A DNA stretch of 22,379 bases, taken from NCBI GenBank assembly GCA_946479255.1, contig CAMLFK010000055.1, forward strand, positions 1 through 22,379. Reading direction: 5' to 3'. The notes under the pieces are model-generated. The model did not search any database and was not told the DNA's origin. It worked only from the letters and a program-made list of their open reading frames with translations. Position numbers and translations under genes: made by a program. The DNA is from an uncultured Oxalobacteraceae bacterium. Its GTDB lineage: Bacteria > Pseudomonadota > Gammaproteobacteria > Burkholderiales > Burkholderiaceae. Numbering within the stretch: position 1 is the stretch's first letter; the number at the start of each line of letters is the position of its first letter. Below, piece by piece: positions 1 to 7,247 of the stretch.

Positions 1-394
1 TGCCTTCGTAGCCGGAGCCTTCGCTGCCGTTGGCCAGGCCCACCTTGCGCCCGCCCTTGCGCACGCGCGCCGCACCCATGATCACGCCGGTCTTGAGCAG
101 GCCCTGGGTGTCGAACACGTAGTCGTAGCTTTCCGTGCGCAGGGTGCGAAAGAAGGAGGCGATCTCGCGCCGCGTTTCAAGCTTGCCGAGGCTCTTGCGC
201 CAGCGGCGCAGCGCGAAGGGGATGATGTTGCGTACGTGCGGGTTGCGCCGCACCAGGCTGACGTAGCCCTCCTCCACCACCCAGTCGATGGTGGCGTCGG
301 GATAGTGGCGCAGGATATCGGCCACCATCGGCAGGTTGTGCAGCACGTCGCCCAGCGACGAGACCCGCACCAGCAGGATCTTTTTGCCCGTCAC
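1..394 (-). CDS. waaC: Lipopolysaccharide heptosyltransferase I, N-terminal part (runs off window)
   Basis: This enzyme would add the first L-glycero-D-manno-heptose to Kdo in the LPS inner core at the cytoplasmic face of the inner membrane. The translated N-terminus begins VTGKKILLVRVSSLGDVLHN. It carries the GT9 opening motif (VRVSSLGDVLHNLP), then DWVVEEGY, a VIPFALRRWRK-like stretch (IIPFALRRWRK) and YDYVFDTQGLLKTG, which match the order seen in WaaC proteins. The chosen start is GTG at 394-392, because no ATG lies upstream in frame and the frame enters the preceding gene. An AAGG about 12 nt upstream is only a weak ribosome site. The gene begins 13 nt after the mutase stop codon, so the two are probably co-transcribed. 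About 131 codons are present; the C-terminal half lies beyond base 1. Identity as heptosyltransferase I rather than II rests on the VVEEG and ALRRWRK segments. Confidence 0.87.
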   Translation of the reverse strand, partial: MTGKKILLVRVSSLGDVLHNLPMVADILRHYPDATIDWVVEEGYVSLVRRNPHVRNIIPFALRRWRKSLGKLETRREIASFFRTLRTESYDYVFDTQGLLKTGVIMGAARVRKGGRKVGLANGSEGSGYEG

Positions 395-407
395 TGTGCG
401 TCCAGCC

Positions 408-1790
408 TTAGAACGGCAGGTCGGCGTCGGGCTTGGCAGCCACGATCACGCGGCGGAACTCGGCCTGGATGCGGCGCAGCGCTTCCGGCGTCTCGGCTTC
501 GAAACGCATCACCACCACCGGAGTGGTGTTGGACGAACGCGCCAAGCCGAAGCCGTCGGCGTATTCCACGCGCAGGCCGTCGATGTCGATGATGCGCTCG
601 GCCCCGGTGAAGGTGGCGCCAGTGCGCAGGGCTTCGATCAGGGTGACGTTCTCGCCTTCGTTCAGGTGCAGGTGCAGTTCCGGGGTGCTGTCCGACTGCG
701 GCAGCGCGTTCAGCAGGGCCGAAGGGTCGGCCACGCGAGTAAGCAGTTCGAGCAGGCGCGCGCCCGAGTACAGGCCGTCGTCGAAGCCGTACCAGCGGTC
801 CTTGAAGAAGATATGGCCGCTCATCTCGCCGCCCAGCGGCGCGCCGGTTTCGCGCAGCTTGGCCTTGACCAGCGAATGGCCGGTCTTCCACATCAGCGGC
901 TGGCCGCCGTGTTTGGCGATGTACGGGGCCAGGTGGCGGGTGCACTTGACGTCGTACAGGATCTGCGCGCCGGGATTGCGTTCCAGGACATCGGCGGCGA
1001 ACAGCATCATCTGGCGGTCCGGAAAGATGATCTGGCCATCCTTGGTCACCACGCCCAGGCGGTCGCCGTCGCCGTCGAAGGCGATGCCGATTTCGGCGTC
1101 GGTATCGCGCAGGCAGGCGATTAAGTCCTGCAGGTTTTCGGGGTGGGCCGGGTCGGGGTGGTGGTTGGGGAAGTTACCGTCCACTTCGCAGAACAGTTCG
1201 ATGACTTCGCAGCCCATGCCGCGGAACAGGTCGCCGGCGAAGGCACCGGCCACGCCGTTGCCGCAGTCGACCGCGATCTTGATCGGGCGGGCGATCTTGA
1301 CGTCGCCGATGATGCGCTCCAGGTAGGCGGCGCGGATGTCGTGGGTGCTGTAGCCGCCCGGCGTGGCCGCGCTGCTGCCGTCATGCTCGGCGATGCTGCG
1401 GTACAGGGCGGCGATGGCTTCGCCGTGAATCGCTTCGCCGGCCAGCACCATCTTGAAGCCGTTGTAATTGGGCGGGTTGTGGCTGCCGGTGACCATGATG
1501 CCGGAGGCGGCACCCAGCACGTGGGTCGCGTAATAGACCATCGGGGTGGCGACCACGCCCAGGTCGATCACGTCGACGCCGGCCGCTTGCAGGCCCTCGG
1601 CCAGGGCGGCGGTCAGTTCCGGGCCGGACAGGCGGCCGTCGCGGCCGATCACCACCTTCTTCTCGCCCTTGGCCAGCGCTGCCATGCCGAATGCTTGTCC
1701 GATCTGCCGTGCAACGCCGGCATCGAGCGTGCTGCCGATGACGCCGCGGATATCGTAAGCCTTGAAGATAGATTTGGACAATGGGAGCAT
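408..1790 (-). CDS. Phosphomannomutase/phosphoglucomutase (AlgC/ManB type)
   Basis: A 460-residue alpha-D-phosphohexomutase that interconverts the 1- and 6-phosphates of mannose or glucose in the cytosol. All four signature loops are visible: the catalytic phosphoserine loop TGSHNPPNYNGFK with Ser103, the Mg-binding loop FDGDGDR (Asp239, Asp241, Asp243), the sugar-recognition loop GEMSGH (321-326), and the phosphate-binding RSSNTTP (418-424). Length and motif spacing closely match the dual-specificity Pseudomonas AlgC enzyme (about 463 residues). The start ATG at 1790 has AGG about 6-8 nt upstream. A possible promoter lies about 110 nt upstream. Its product glucose-1-phosphate is the substrate of RfbA encoded nearby, and mannose-1-phosphate would feed GDP-mannose sugars. 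The gene is followed 13 nt later by waaC. The exact substrate preference cannot be read from the sequence. Confidence 0.95.
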   Translation of the reverse strand: MLPLSKSIFKAYDIRGVIGSTLDAGVARQIGQAFGMAALAKGEKKVVIGRDGRLSGPELTAALAEGLQAAGVDVIDLGVVATPMVYYATHVLGAASGIMVTGSHNPPNYNGFKMVLAGEAIHGEAIAALYRSIAEHDGSSAATPGGYSTHDIRAAYLERIIGDVKIARPIKIAVDCGNGVAGAFAGDLFRGMGCEVIELFCEVDGNFPNHHPDPAHPENLQDLIACLRDTDAEIGIAFDGDGDRLGVVTKDGQIIFPDRQMMLFAADVLERNPGAQILYDVKCTRHLAPYIAKHGGQPLMWKTGHSLVKAKLRETGAPLGGEMSGHIFFKDRWYGFDDGLYSGARLLELLTRVADPSALLNALPQSDSTPELHLHLNEGENVTLIEALRTGATFTGAERIIDIDGLRVEYADGFGLARSSNTTPVVVMRFEAETPEALRRIQAEFRRVIVAAKPDADLPF

Positions 1791-1900
1791 AGGAACCTGA
1801 AGAAGATGGACAGTGAACGAGCGTGCGGTGCCCTGCCGAATGGGCAGTGCGTTGATCGCGCCGGGATTGTAGTGAAAGGAACTGCGGTGAAACGGGTGTT

Positions 1901-1929
1901 ATTGTAGCGGCAAGCAGGGCTAATGGGAA
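1901..1929 (-). promoter_or_regulatory. Candidate sigma70 promoter for the phosphohexomutase gene
   Basis: On the minus strand TTCCCA (1929-1924) is followed after 17 nt by TACAAT (1906-1901). These match the -35 and -10 consensus at 4 of 6 and 5 of 6 positions. It would give a leader of roughly 100 nt before the ATG at 1790. A second TACAAT lies at 1871-1866 without a good -35 element. This was assigned by eye only. Confidence 0.35.
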
Positions 1930-1956
1930 TGTGCGCCCGCTGATCTTGCCGCTACA

Positions 1957-2074
1957 GGAAGCCTCGATAACCTACTGCGCGGCCCGCTATTGCGTTTGCG
2001 TTGCTCGCCGTACATTCGTACGGCTCCGCTACTCAACGCAATAGCAGGCCTGCTCGCTAGGTTCTCAAAGCTCC
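1957..2074. repeat. Long nested imperfect inverted repeat (REP-like or terminator-like element)
   Basis: The stretch folds on itself at three levels. The centre is a perfect 7-bp stem GCCGTAC/GTACGGC (2007-2013 and 2018-2024) with a 4-nt loop. Outside it, 1981-1996 pairs with 2035-2050 in 15 of 16 positions (GGCCCGCTATTGCGTT against the complement of AACGCAATAGCAGGCC). Outside that again, AACCTA (1969-1974) pairs with TAGGTT (2058-2063), and flanking bases to 1957 and 2074 pair partially. A short internal duplication in the left arm (TGCGTT twice) allows an alternative pairing of 1998-2003 with 2034-2039. The element begins just after the hns stop codon and lies upstream of the mutase promoter. 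It may end hns transcription, or it may be a dispersed palindromic repeat; there is no run of T after the hairpin. Confidence 0.8.
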
Positions 2075-2085
2075 CTCTTATTCAG

Positions 2086-2397
2086 TTATACGCGCAGCTT
2101 GTCGAGCGGCTTGCCGCCGTCGACCCATTCCTTGACCCACTTTGGCTGGCGGCCGCGGCCGGTCCACTGCTGGGCAGCGTTGTCTGGATGGCGATAACGC
2201 ACGGCAACGGTACCGGTCTTTGCGCGCACGCCGGCGCCGATCAGGTCTTTCAGCGGTACACCGACGCTCTGGGCGATTGCCAGGATCTGTTCGCGCGCTT
2301 TGGCTACTTCTTGATGCTCGCGCTTTTTCATCTCTTGCTTGATCTTTTCCTGCAGGTTGCGCAGATCACCCACGGACATATTTGACAGATCCATCAT
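2086..2397 (-). CDS. H-NS family nucleoid-associated protein
   Basis: A 103-residue DNA-binding protein of the short betaproteobacterial H-NS family. The N-terminal half (about residues 1-50) is a charged helix of the kind that oligomerises (LRNLQEKIKQEMKKREHQE). The C-terminal half carries the family DNA-binding signature YRHPDNAAQQWTGRGRQPKW, whose GRGR loop enters the AT-rich minor groove. It is expected to silence AT-rich or newly acquired genes. Two ATG codons stand in tandem (2397 and 2394). The Shine-Dalgarno GAGG is only 4 nt from the first but 7 nt from the second, so translation may start at the second, giving 102 residues. The gene stands alone between the wecA-like gene and the mutase, with AT-rich DNA on its upstream side. 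Several paralogues are usual in such genomes, so no specific gene symbol is given. Confidence 0.93.
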   Translation of the reverse strand: MMDLSNMSVGDLRNLQEKIKQEMKKREHQEVAKAREQILAIAQSVGVPLKDLIGAGVRAKTGTVAVRYRHPDNAAQQWTGRGRQPKWVKEWVDGGKPLDKLRV

Positions 2398-2425
2398 CGT
2401 TCCTCAATAAAGTAGGTTGAAACAA

Positions 2426-2454
2426 AATAAGTGAATTCTCACCAATTGTCGCAA
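2426..2454 (-). promoter_or_regulatory. Candidate promoter of the H-NS family gene in an AT-rich gap
   Basis: On the minus strand TTGCGA (2454-2449) and CTTATT (2431-2426) are spaced by 17 nt. The -35 match is fair and the -10 match weak. The block 2401-2460 has only 19 G or C bases of 60, against a GC-rich background, which is typical of promoters and of H-NS-bound DNA, so autoregulation is possible. A clear ribosome site (GAGGA, about 2403-2407) precedes the gene. Confidence 0.3.
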
Positions 2455-2477
2455 TATACTACATCTGCGTGTTAACG

Positions 2478-3572
2478 CTAGTTTTTCTTGCGTAGAATGA
2501 GCCAGCGCGGTGACTTAAAACGGACAATACGCGCATATAGCCAAATATAGCTGACCACGAACAATAAACAGAAGAAAATCAATACGCCCGTATTCTTCCA
2601 AAACAAGGTGGCCGGGATAACCGCCATCAGGGAAAAGAGCCACAGATAGGGCGAGGTCAGGGAATTACGCTTCATCAGCGCGCGCGCTTCCTTTCTTCCC
2701 ACCGCCCATTGCACAATACGTCGGAATACCAGGCTATGCAAGTGAATTCCGTCAGGCATAGCGGGCGACTTACCACGCAGGAACAAGCGCCGATATGCGG
2801 AAAAAACGGTTTCGAATGCCGGATAGATCAGCAGCAAAGCCGCATACCAGGTCGACACTTCCGGATGGCGCATTACCAATAGTAAGGTCAGCTCGCCGAG
2901 CATGAAACCGATAAAATACGCGCCCCCATCGCCGAGGAAAATCAGCCCGACCGGATAGTTCCAGATCAGGAATCCCGCCGTGGCACCGGCGACCATCAGC
3001 GCGGTTACCACGACAAATACGTCGCCCACCTGTGCCGCCACGTAGGCCAGCGAAATGAGCATACAAATGGTAACCACGCTGGCCAGGCCATTGAAGCCGT
3101 CGATGATATTGATGGCATTCGCAATGCCGGCCACCGCCAGCACGGTTATCGGCAGCGCCAGCCACACCGAATCGATTTCCCAGCTGCTGAACGGAATATC
3201 GATGCGGCCGATTTTAGCTTCGAGCAGGAAGTAACCCAGCATGGCCGCGGCCATGGTCAGCAGCAGGCGGCGCGAGGCGCTCACGGTGCCGGTATAGTCT
3301 TCCACGATGCCGCCCACAAAGGCGAACACGGAGCACATCAAGAGCGATAACAGCCATTGGGCCATGGGCGGCACGCGCCAGGCGGCGATGGCCGCGCTGA
3401 TCACCACTGCAAGAAATATCGGCAAGCCGCCAATCCGGGCCACCGCATGCGAATGGACTTTCTGGACGCCGATAAAATCATTATCCAGCGCCGGGCCATG
3501 CAGCTTAACCTGCTTGATGACAAGCAGGGTCAACAGCGCCGAGGCAACGAAACTCACGAGAAATGAAAACAT
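2478..3572 (-). CDS. WecA-like undecaprenyl-phosphate sugar-1-phosphate transferase (GT4/MraY superfamily)
   Basis: A 364-residue polytopic inner-membrane enzyme that would transfer a HexNAc-1-phosphate from a UDP-sugar to undecaprenyl phosphate, starting an O-antigen or exopolysaccharide repeat unit. Hydrophobic segments run through the whole protein, roughly ten, beginning at residues 3-20. Family motifs are in order: a SHAVARIGGLPIFLA loop (41-55), an acidic pair E91-D92 where most relatives have Asp-Asp, NIIDGFNGLAS (155-165), FLGDGGAYFIGF (212-223) and an IHLH motif (276-279) near RR (284-285), the loop that selects the nucleotide sugar. The start ATG at 3572 has no strong ribosome site. 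It follows the rhamnose operon after a 173-nt gap with its own candidate control site. Base composition is less GC-rich and codon use looser than in neighbouring genes, suggesting transfer with a glycan locus. The precise sugar is unknown. Confidence 0.88.
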   Translation of the reverse strand: MFSFLVSFVASALLTLLVIKQVKLHGPALDNDFIGVQKVHSHAVARIGGLPIFLAVVISAAIAAWRVPPMAQWLLSLLMCSVFAFVGGIVEDYTGTVSASRRLLLTMAAAMLGYFLLEAKIGRIDIPFSSWEIDSVWLALPITVLAVAGIANAINIIDGFNGLASVVTICMLISLAYVAAQVGDVFVVVTALMVAGATAGFLIWNYPVGLIFLGDGGAYFIGFMLGELTLLLVMRHPEVSTWYAALLLIYPAFETVFSAYRRLFLRGKSPAMPDGIHLHSLVFRRIVQWAVGRKEARALMKRNSLTSPYLWLFSLMAVIPATLFWKNTGVLIFFCLLFVVSYIWLYARIVRFKSPRWLILRKKN

Positions 3573-3686
3573 TATTATTGGTTGCTTGCAGACCTGAGGG
3601 CAGGCTCGTGCCCCGCCCGGCCCGAGAGGCTAGCGGCCAGTTGTGTGGCACGCTACTTGGCGTTGAGGTTGCGAAACTGGCAAACG

Positions 3687-3711
3687 GTAATCCGTGATTG
3701 TACCGGATTAC
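3687..3711. promoter_or_regulatory. Perfect palindrome enclosing a -10-like box upstream of the wecA-like gene
   Basis: GTAATCCG (3687-3694) and CGGATTAC (3704-3711) are perfect 8-bp inverted arms around a 9-nt centre. Read on the minus strand the centre contains TACAAT (3702-3697), a 5-of-6 match to the -10 consensus, about 125 nt before the ATG at 3572. No good -35 sits at 16-18 nt. It could be an operator over a promoter or a stem-loop in the rfbD-to-wecA transcript. No T-run follows, so it does not look like an intrinsic terminator. Confidence 0.4.
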
Positions 3712-3745
3712 ATGTTGTCTACTTTAGTGAAAACGTCACCGATTG

Positions 3746-4609
3746 TCAGGACAGGCATAAGGCCAGCGCCTGCTGCCACTCGGGCAATTCACATAAAGCA
3801 CGCAATTTACTGGAATCAAGGACCGAATTGCGCGGACGGCGCGCAGGCACCGGATAATCCTCGCTTGGGATCGGCACGACGCGGCAGGACAAGCCGGCCG
3901 ACGCCAGAATGGCCTCGGTAAAGCCACACCAGGTGGTCTGGCCCTGACTGCTGAGATGATAGGTGCCGCCGTGGCGCTGCCACCACGCGGGCCCGGCCGC
4001 GCGCGCCTGCGCCAGCAGGATGGCGGTGGTATCGGAAATGGTGCGCGACCAGGTGGGCGCGCCGTGCTGGTCGCACACCACGCGCAGTTCGTCCCGTTCC
4101 TTCCCCAGCCGCAGCATGGTGAGCAGGAAATTTTTCCCGCGCATGCCATACACCCAGCTGGTGCGCAGAATCAGGTGATCGATGCCGGCCGCAGCGATGG
4201 CCTGCTCGCCCGCCAGCTTCGACTGGCCATAGACATTGAGCGGCCTGGGCGGGTCGGTTTCCAGCCAGCCGCCCTCTTTCGTGCCATCGAATACGTAGTC
4301 CGTTGAGTAATGGACCAGCGCGGCTCCCAGCAATTTTGCCTCGGCCGCCATCAAGGCCGGCGCTTCGGCGTTCACGCGGAAGGCCAGTTCCGGCTCGCTT
4401 TCAGCCTTGTCCACGGCGGTATAGGCGCCCGGATTGACGATCAGGGACGGGCGGACTGCACGGAAGACGGACCGCAACTGGTCCAGGTCGGCAAGGTCGA
4501 GCTGGGCGCGGCGCGGCGCAATCACCTCGCCCAGGCCCTGAAGGCTGCGTTCGAGCTCATAGCCAACCTGGCCGCTGGCGCCGGTCAGCAGTATTTTTAC
4601 GGCGCTCAA
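3746..4609 (-). CDS. rfbD: dTDP-4-dehydrorhamnose reductase
   Basis: A 287-residue short-chain dehydrogenase that performs the last step of dTDP-L-rhamnose synthesis, reducing dTDP-4-keto-rhamnose with NAD(P)H in the cytosol. Visible are the nucleotide-binding TGASGQVG (9-16), HYSTDYVFDGT (100-110) with the catalytic Thr, and the YGQSK catalytic pair (Tyr127, Lys131). I place the start at a TTG (4609-4607) that overlaps the rfbC stop as TTGA. Translation then begins MSAVKILLTGASG, matching the family, and GAGG lies 7 nt upstream. A longer open frame up to 4714 is only an out-of-frame reading of rfbC. It is the last gene of the rfbBACD unit, also known as rmlD. The C-terminus is complete. Confidence 0.95.
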   Translation of the reverse strand: MSAVKILLTGASGQVGYELERSLQGLGEVIAPRRAQLDLADLDQLRSVFRAVRPSLIVNPGAYTAVDKAESEPELAFRVNAEAPALMAAEAKLLGAALVHYSTDYVFDGTKEGGWLETDPPRPLNVYGQSKLAGEQAIAAAGIDHLILRTSWVYGMRGKNFLLTMLRLGKERDELRVVCDQHGAPTWSRTISDTTAILLAQARAAGPAWWQRHGGTYHLSSQGQTTWCGFTEAILASAGLSCRVVPIPSEDYPVPARRPRNSVLDSSKLRALCELPEWQQALALCLS

Positions 4610-5151
4610 GGAAACGCCTCGGCATCGGCCAGCAGCTTGCCCATGCTGTCCTTGCCGGACAACATAGGCGGCCCCGCCAGCGGCCAGTCGATGGCCAGCG
4701 CCGGATCGTTCCACAGCAGCGCACGCTCATGCTCGGGAGCCCAGTAATCGGTGGTTTTATACAGGCACTCGGCACTGTCGCTGATCACCACGAAGCCGTG
4801 CGCAAAGCCAGGCGGCACCCACATCTGACGGCGGTTGTCGGCGGACAGCTCGGCCCCCACCCAGCGCCCGAAAAATGGCGAGGATTTGCGCATATCGACC
4901 ACCACGTCGAAAATCGCGCCGGCCACTACCCGGACGAGCTTACCCTGCGGCTGGCGAATCTGGTAATGCAGGCCGCGCAGTACCCCGCGCGCGGATTTCG
5001 AATGATTATCCTGAACGAAATTGGCGGGAATGCCGGTCAGGCTTTCGAACTTGCGCGCATTGAAACTTTCGAAGAAGAACCCGCGATCGTCGCCATACAC
5101 TTGCGGATCGAGCAGCAATACCTCGGGGATGGCGGTGGGCGTTACTTTCAT
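4606..5151 (-). CDS. rfbC: dTDP-4-dehydrorhamnose 3,5-epimerase
   Basis: A 181-residue cupin enzyme that epimerises carbons 3 and 5 of dTDP-4-keto-6-deoxyglucose. The sequence contains FFESFNARKF (26-35), QDNHSKSARGVLRGLHYQ (47-64) with the catalytic base His62, Lys71 in QGKLVRV, WVPPGFAHGF (111-120) and the Tyr131/Tyr136 region. Length equals the usual 180-185 residues. The ATG at 5151 shares one base with the rfbA stop (TAATG), and AAGG lies 7 nt upstream. Its own stop overlaps the rfbD start. This fixes it as the third gene of a translationally coupled operon. Confidence 0.96.
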   Translation of the reverse strand: MKVTPTAIPEVLLLDPQVYGDDRGFFFESFNARKFESLTGIPANFVQDNHSKSARGVLRGLHYQIRQPQGKLVRVVAGAIFDVVVDMRKSSPFFGRWVGAELSADNRRQMWVPPGFAHGFVVISDSAECLYKTTDYWAPEHERALLWNDPALAIDWPLAGPPMLSGKDSMGKLLADAEAFP

Positions 5152-6056
5152 TAAAACACCTTGTCCTGCAGAACCTGCAGAAGATACTGGCCGTAGCCGT
5201 TTTTGCGCAGCGGTGCCGCGAGTCTCTCCAGCGCTTGCGCGTCGATATAGCCTTTGCGGTACGCGATTTCTTCCGGCACCGCCACCTTCAGCCCCTGGCG
5301 CTTCTCTATCGTCGCAATAAACTGCGATGCGTCCATCAGCGATTCATGCGTGCCGGTATCGAGCCATGCCATCCCGCGCCCCATCACCTGCACCGACAAG
5401 TCGCCGGCATTCAGATAGGCCCGATTGACATCGGTAATTTCGAGTTCGCCGCGCGCCGACGGGCGGATCGACGCCGCAATATCGCATACGCGCTGGTCAT
5501 AAAAATACAGGCCGGTCACGGCGTAATTCGATTTCGGCTGCAAGGGTTTCTCTTCAATCGACACGGCTTGCTGATCCGGGCCGAATTCCACCACGCCATA
5601 GCGTTCCGGGTCGAGCACGTGATAGGCGAACACGGTGGCGCCGTCAACCCGCGCATTGGCGGCATTGAGCTTTTCGTCGAGTCCGTGACCATAATAAATG
5701 TTATCGCCAAGTATCAAGGCCGAGGGATTATCGCCGACAAAATCGCGGCCGATGATGAAGGCCTGCGCCAATCCGTCCGGCGACGGCTGCACCGCATACG
5801 ACAATTCGATGCCCCACTGCTGGCCATCGCCCAACAGCTCGCGAAAGCGCGGGGTATCCTGGGGCGTGGAGATAATCAGGATCTCGCGTATCCCCGCCAG
5901 CATCAGCGTGGTTAGCGGATAATAAATCATCGGCTTGTCGTAAATCGGCAATAACTGTTTGGATACCGCCATGGTGATCGGATACAGGCGCGTACCCGAA
6001 CCGCCAGCCAGGATAATGCCCTTGCGTGCTGTGCTATTTGCCTTGACGACCATCAT
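5151..6056 (-). CDS. rfbA: Glucose-1-phosphate thymidylyltransferase
   Basis: A 301-residue nucleotidyltransferase that joins dTTP and glucose-1-phosphate to dTDP-glucose, the committed and usually dTDP-rhamnose-inhibited first step of the pathway. Motifs: [20 protein letters not shown] (15-34), [13 protein letters not shown] (36-48), [10 protein letters not shown] (116-125), SIEEKP (166-171), and [10 protein letters not shown] (231-240). The start ATG at 6056 overlaps the rfbB stop as ATGA; a second ATG directly follows at 6053 and either could be used. A run of G residues just upstream may act as the ribosome site. An in-frame extension up to 6329 only reads through rfbB and is not credible. 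The length is slightly above the usual 290-295 because of an 11-residue leader. Confidence 0.96.
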   Translation of the reverse strand: MMVVKANSTARKGIILAGGSGTRLYPITMAVSKQLLPIYDKPMIYYPLTTLMLAGIREILIISTPQDTPRFRELLGDGQQWGIELSYAVQPSPDGLAQAFIIGRDFVGDNPSALILGDNIYYGHGLDEKLNAANARVDGATVFAYHVLDPERYGVVEFGPDQQAVSIEEKPLQPKSNYAVTGLYFYDQRVCDIAASIRPSARGELEITDVNRAYLNAGDLSVQVMGRGMAWLDTGTHESLMDASQFIATIEKRQGLKVAVPEEIAYRKGYIDAQALERLAAPLRKNGYGQYLLQVLQDKVF

Positions 6057-7120
6057 GTCCCCCGCTGTTCGTATTGTTGATGCACCCAGTCCTGATAGGC
6101 GCCCGACTGCACATTGGCCACCCAATCCTGGTGGCCCAGATACCAGCGCACGGTTTTCAGGATGCCGGTCTCGAAGGTCTCGGCCGGCTTCCATTTCAAC
6201 TCGCGCTCCAGCTTGCGCGCATCGATCGCATAGCGGCGGTCGTGGCCGGGGCGGTCTTTCACGTAGGTGATCTGGGCGCGGTAGCTGCCCCCCCCAGCTT
6301 TGGGCGCCTCGCGGTCGAGAATATCGCACAGGGTCTGCACGACCTCGATATTGGCTTTTTCGTTCCAGCCGCCGACGTTATACACCTCGCCCAGCCGGCC
6401 CGATTCAAGCACCCGCCGGATCGCCGCGCAATGGTCGCTCACGTACAGCCAGTCGCGCACCTGCATGCCGTCGCCATAGATCGGCAGGTCGCGCCCGGCC
6501 AGCGCATTGGTGATAATCAGCGGGATCAGCTTTTCCGGGAAATGGAAGGGACCGTAATTGTTGGAGCAATTGGTGGTCAGGACCGGCATCCCATAAGTGT
6601 GGTGATAGGCGCGCACCAGATGGTCGGAGGCCGCCTTCGAGGCCGAATAAGGGCTGTTGGGCGCGTAGGCCGTGGTTTCACTGAACGGCGGATCGGCCGG
6701 GCCGAGCGATCCATATACCTCGTCGGTGGACACATGCAGGAAACGGAAAGCGGCTTTATCTGCGTCCGCCATGCCGTTCCAGTATTCGCGCGCCGCTTCC
6801 AGCAGGGCGAAGGTGCCGTTGACATTGGTCTGGATGAAGGCGGCCGGGCCATGGATGGAGCGGTCCACGTGGCTTTCGGCGGCAAAATGGACGATGGCGC
6901 GCGGCCGGTGCGCCAGCATTAATTCCAGCATGCGTTCGCGCTCGCAGATATCGGCCTGGACGAACACGTGGCGCGCATCGCCCTGCAGCGAGGCCAGGTT
7001 GTTCAGGTTGCCGGCATAGGTCAGCTTGTCGACATTGAGCACGGCTTCGCTGCTGCCCGCCAGCCAATCGAGCACGAAGTTAGAACCGATAAAACCAGCA
7101 CCACCAGTGACAAAAATCAT
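6053..7120 (-). CDS. rfbB: dTDP-glucose 4,6-dehydratase
   Basis: A 355-residue extended SDR enzyme that converts dTDP-glucose to dTDP-4-keto-6-deoxyglucose with a tightly bound NAD+. Motifs: [11 protein letters not shown] at the N-terminus, [12 protein letters not shown] (31-42), [12 protein letters not shown] (78-89), the catalytic STDEVYG (131-137) with Thr132-Asp133-Glu134, YSASK (158-162) with Tyr158 and Lys162, and NCSNNYGP (184-191). It is first in the rfbBACD order, with 4-, 1- and 4-nt overlaps between successive genes. The ATG at 7120 has only GGA upstream as a possible ribosome site. It is transcribed divergently from apaH across a 127-nt gap. Confidence 0.97.
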   Translation of the reverse strand: MIFVTGGAGFIGSNFVLDWLAGSSEAVLNVDKLTYAGNLNNLASLQGDARHVFVQADICERERMLELMLAHRPRAIVHFAAESHVDRSIHGPAAFIQTNVNGTFALLEAAREYWNGMADADKAAFRFLHVSTDEVYGSLGPADPPFSETTAYAPNSPYSASKAASDHLVRAYHHTYGMPVLTTNCSNNYGPFHFPEKLIPLIITNALAGRDLPIYGDGMQVRDWLYVSDHCAAIRRVLESGRLGEVYNVGGWNEKANIEVVQTLCDILDREAPKAGGGSYRAQITYVKDRPGHDRRYAIDARKLERELKWKPAETFETGILKTVRWYLGHQDWVANVQSGAYQDWVHQQYEQRGT

Positions 7121-7247
7121 TTAGTATCCAGCCCAGCGTTTGTAGAGTCCAAGACACAATTCTATGTGAAACTTGCCCACTACAAAGAATTTAATAAAGG
7201 GGGGTTTCCGCCCCGCCATCGGGTTTCACTCAATTAATCACTCAATC
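7121..7247. promoter_or_regulatory. Divergent rfbB/apaH intergenic control region
   Basis: The gap holds the start signals of two diverging genes. On the minus strand TAGAAT (7164-7159) is a 5-of-6 match to a -10 box about 40 nt before rfbB, with TTGTAG 15 nt further up as a poor -35. Near 7199-7216 a G run and a C run (GGGG, TTTCCG, CCCC) can pair into a short GC hairpin about 32 nt before apaH. No Shine-Dalgarno element precedes the apaH ATG. Both assignments are tentative. Confidence 0.3.

Noticed and set aside
1791..1900. Possible small gene in the leader of the mutase
   Set aside because: No frame with a ribosome site and sensible composition; better explained as an untranslated leader.
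4610..4714. 35-codon N-terminal extension of rfbD
   Set aside because: It is an out-of-frame reading of rfbC; the family N-terminus begins at the TTG at 4609.
6057..6329. 91-codon N-terminal extension of rfbA
   Set aside because: It reads through the end of rfbB in another frame, and RfbA similarity begins near the ATG at 6056.
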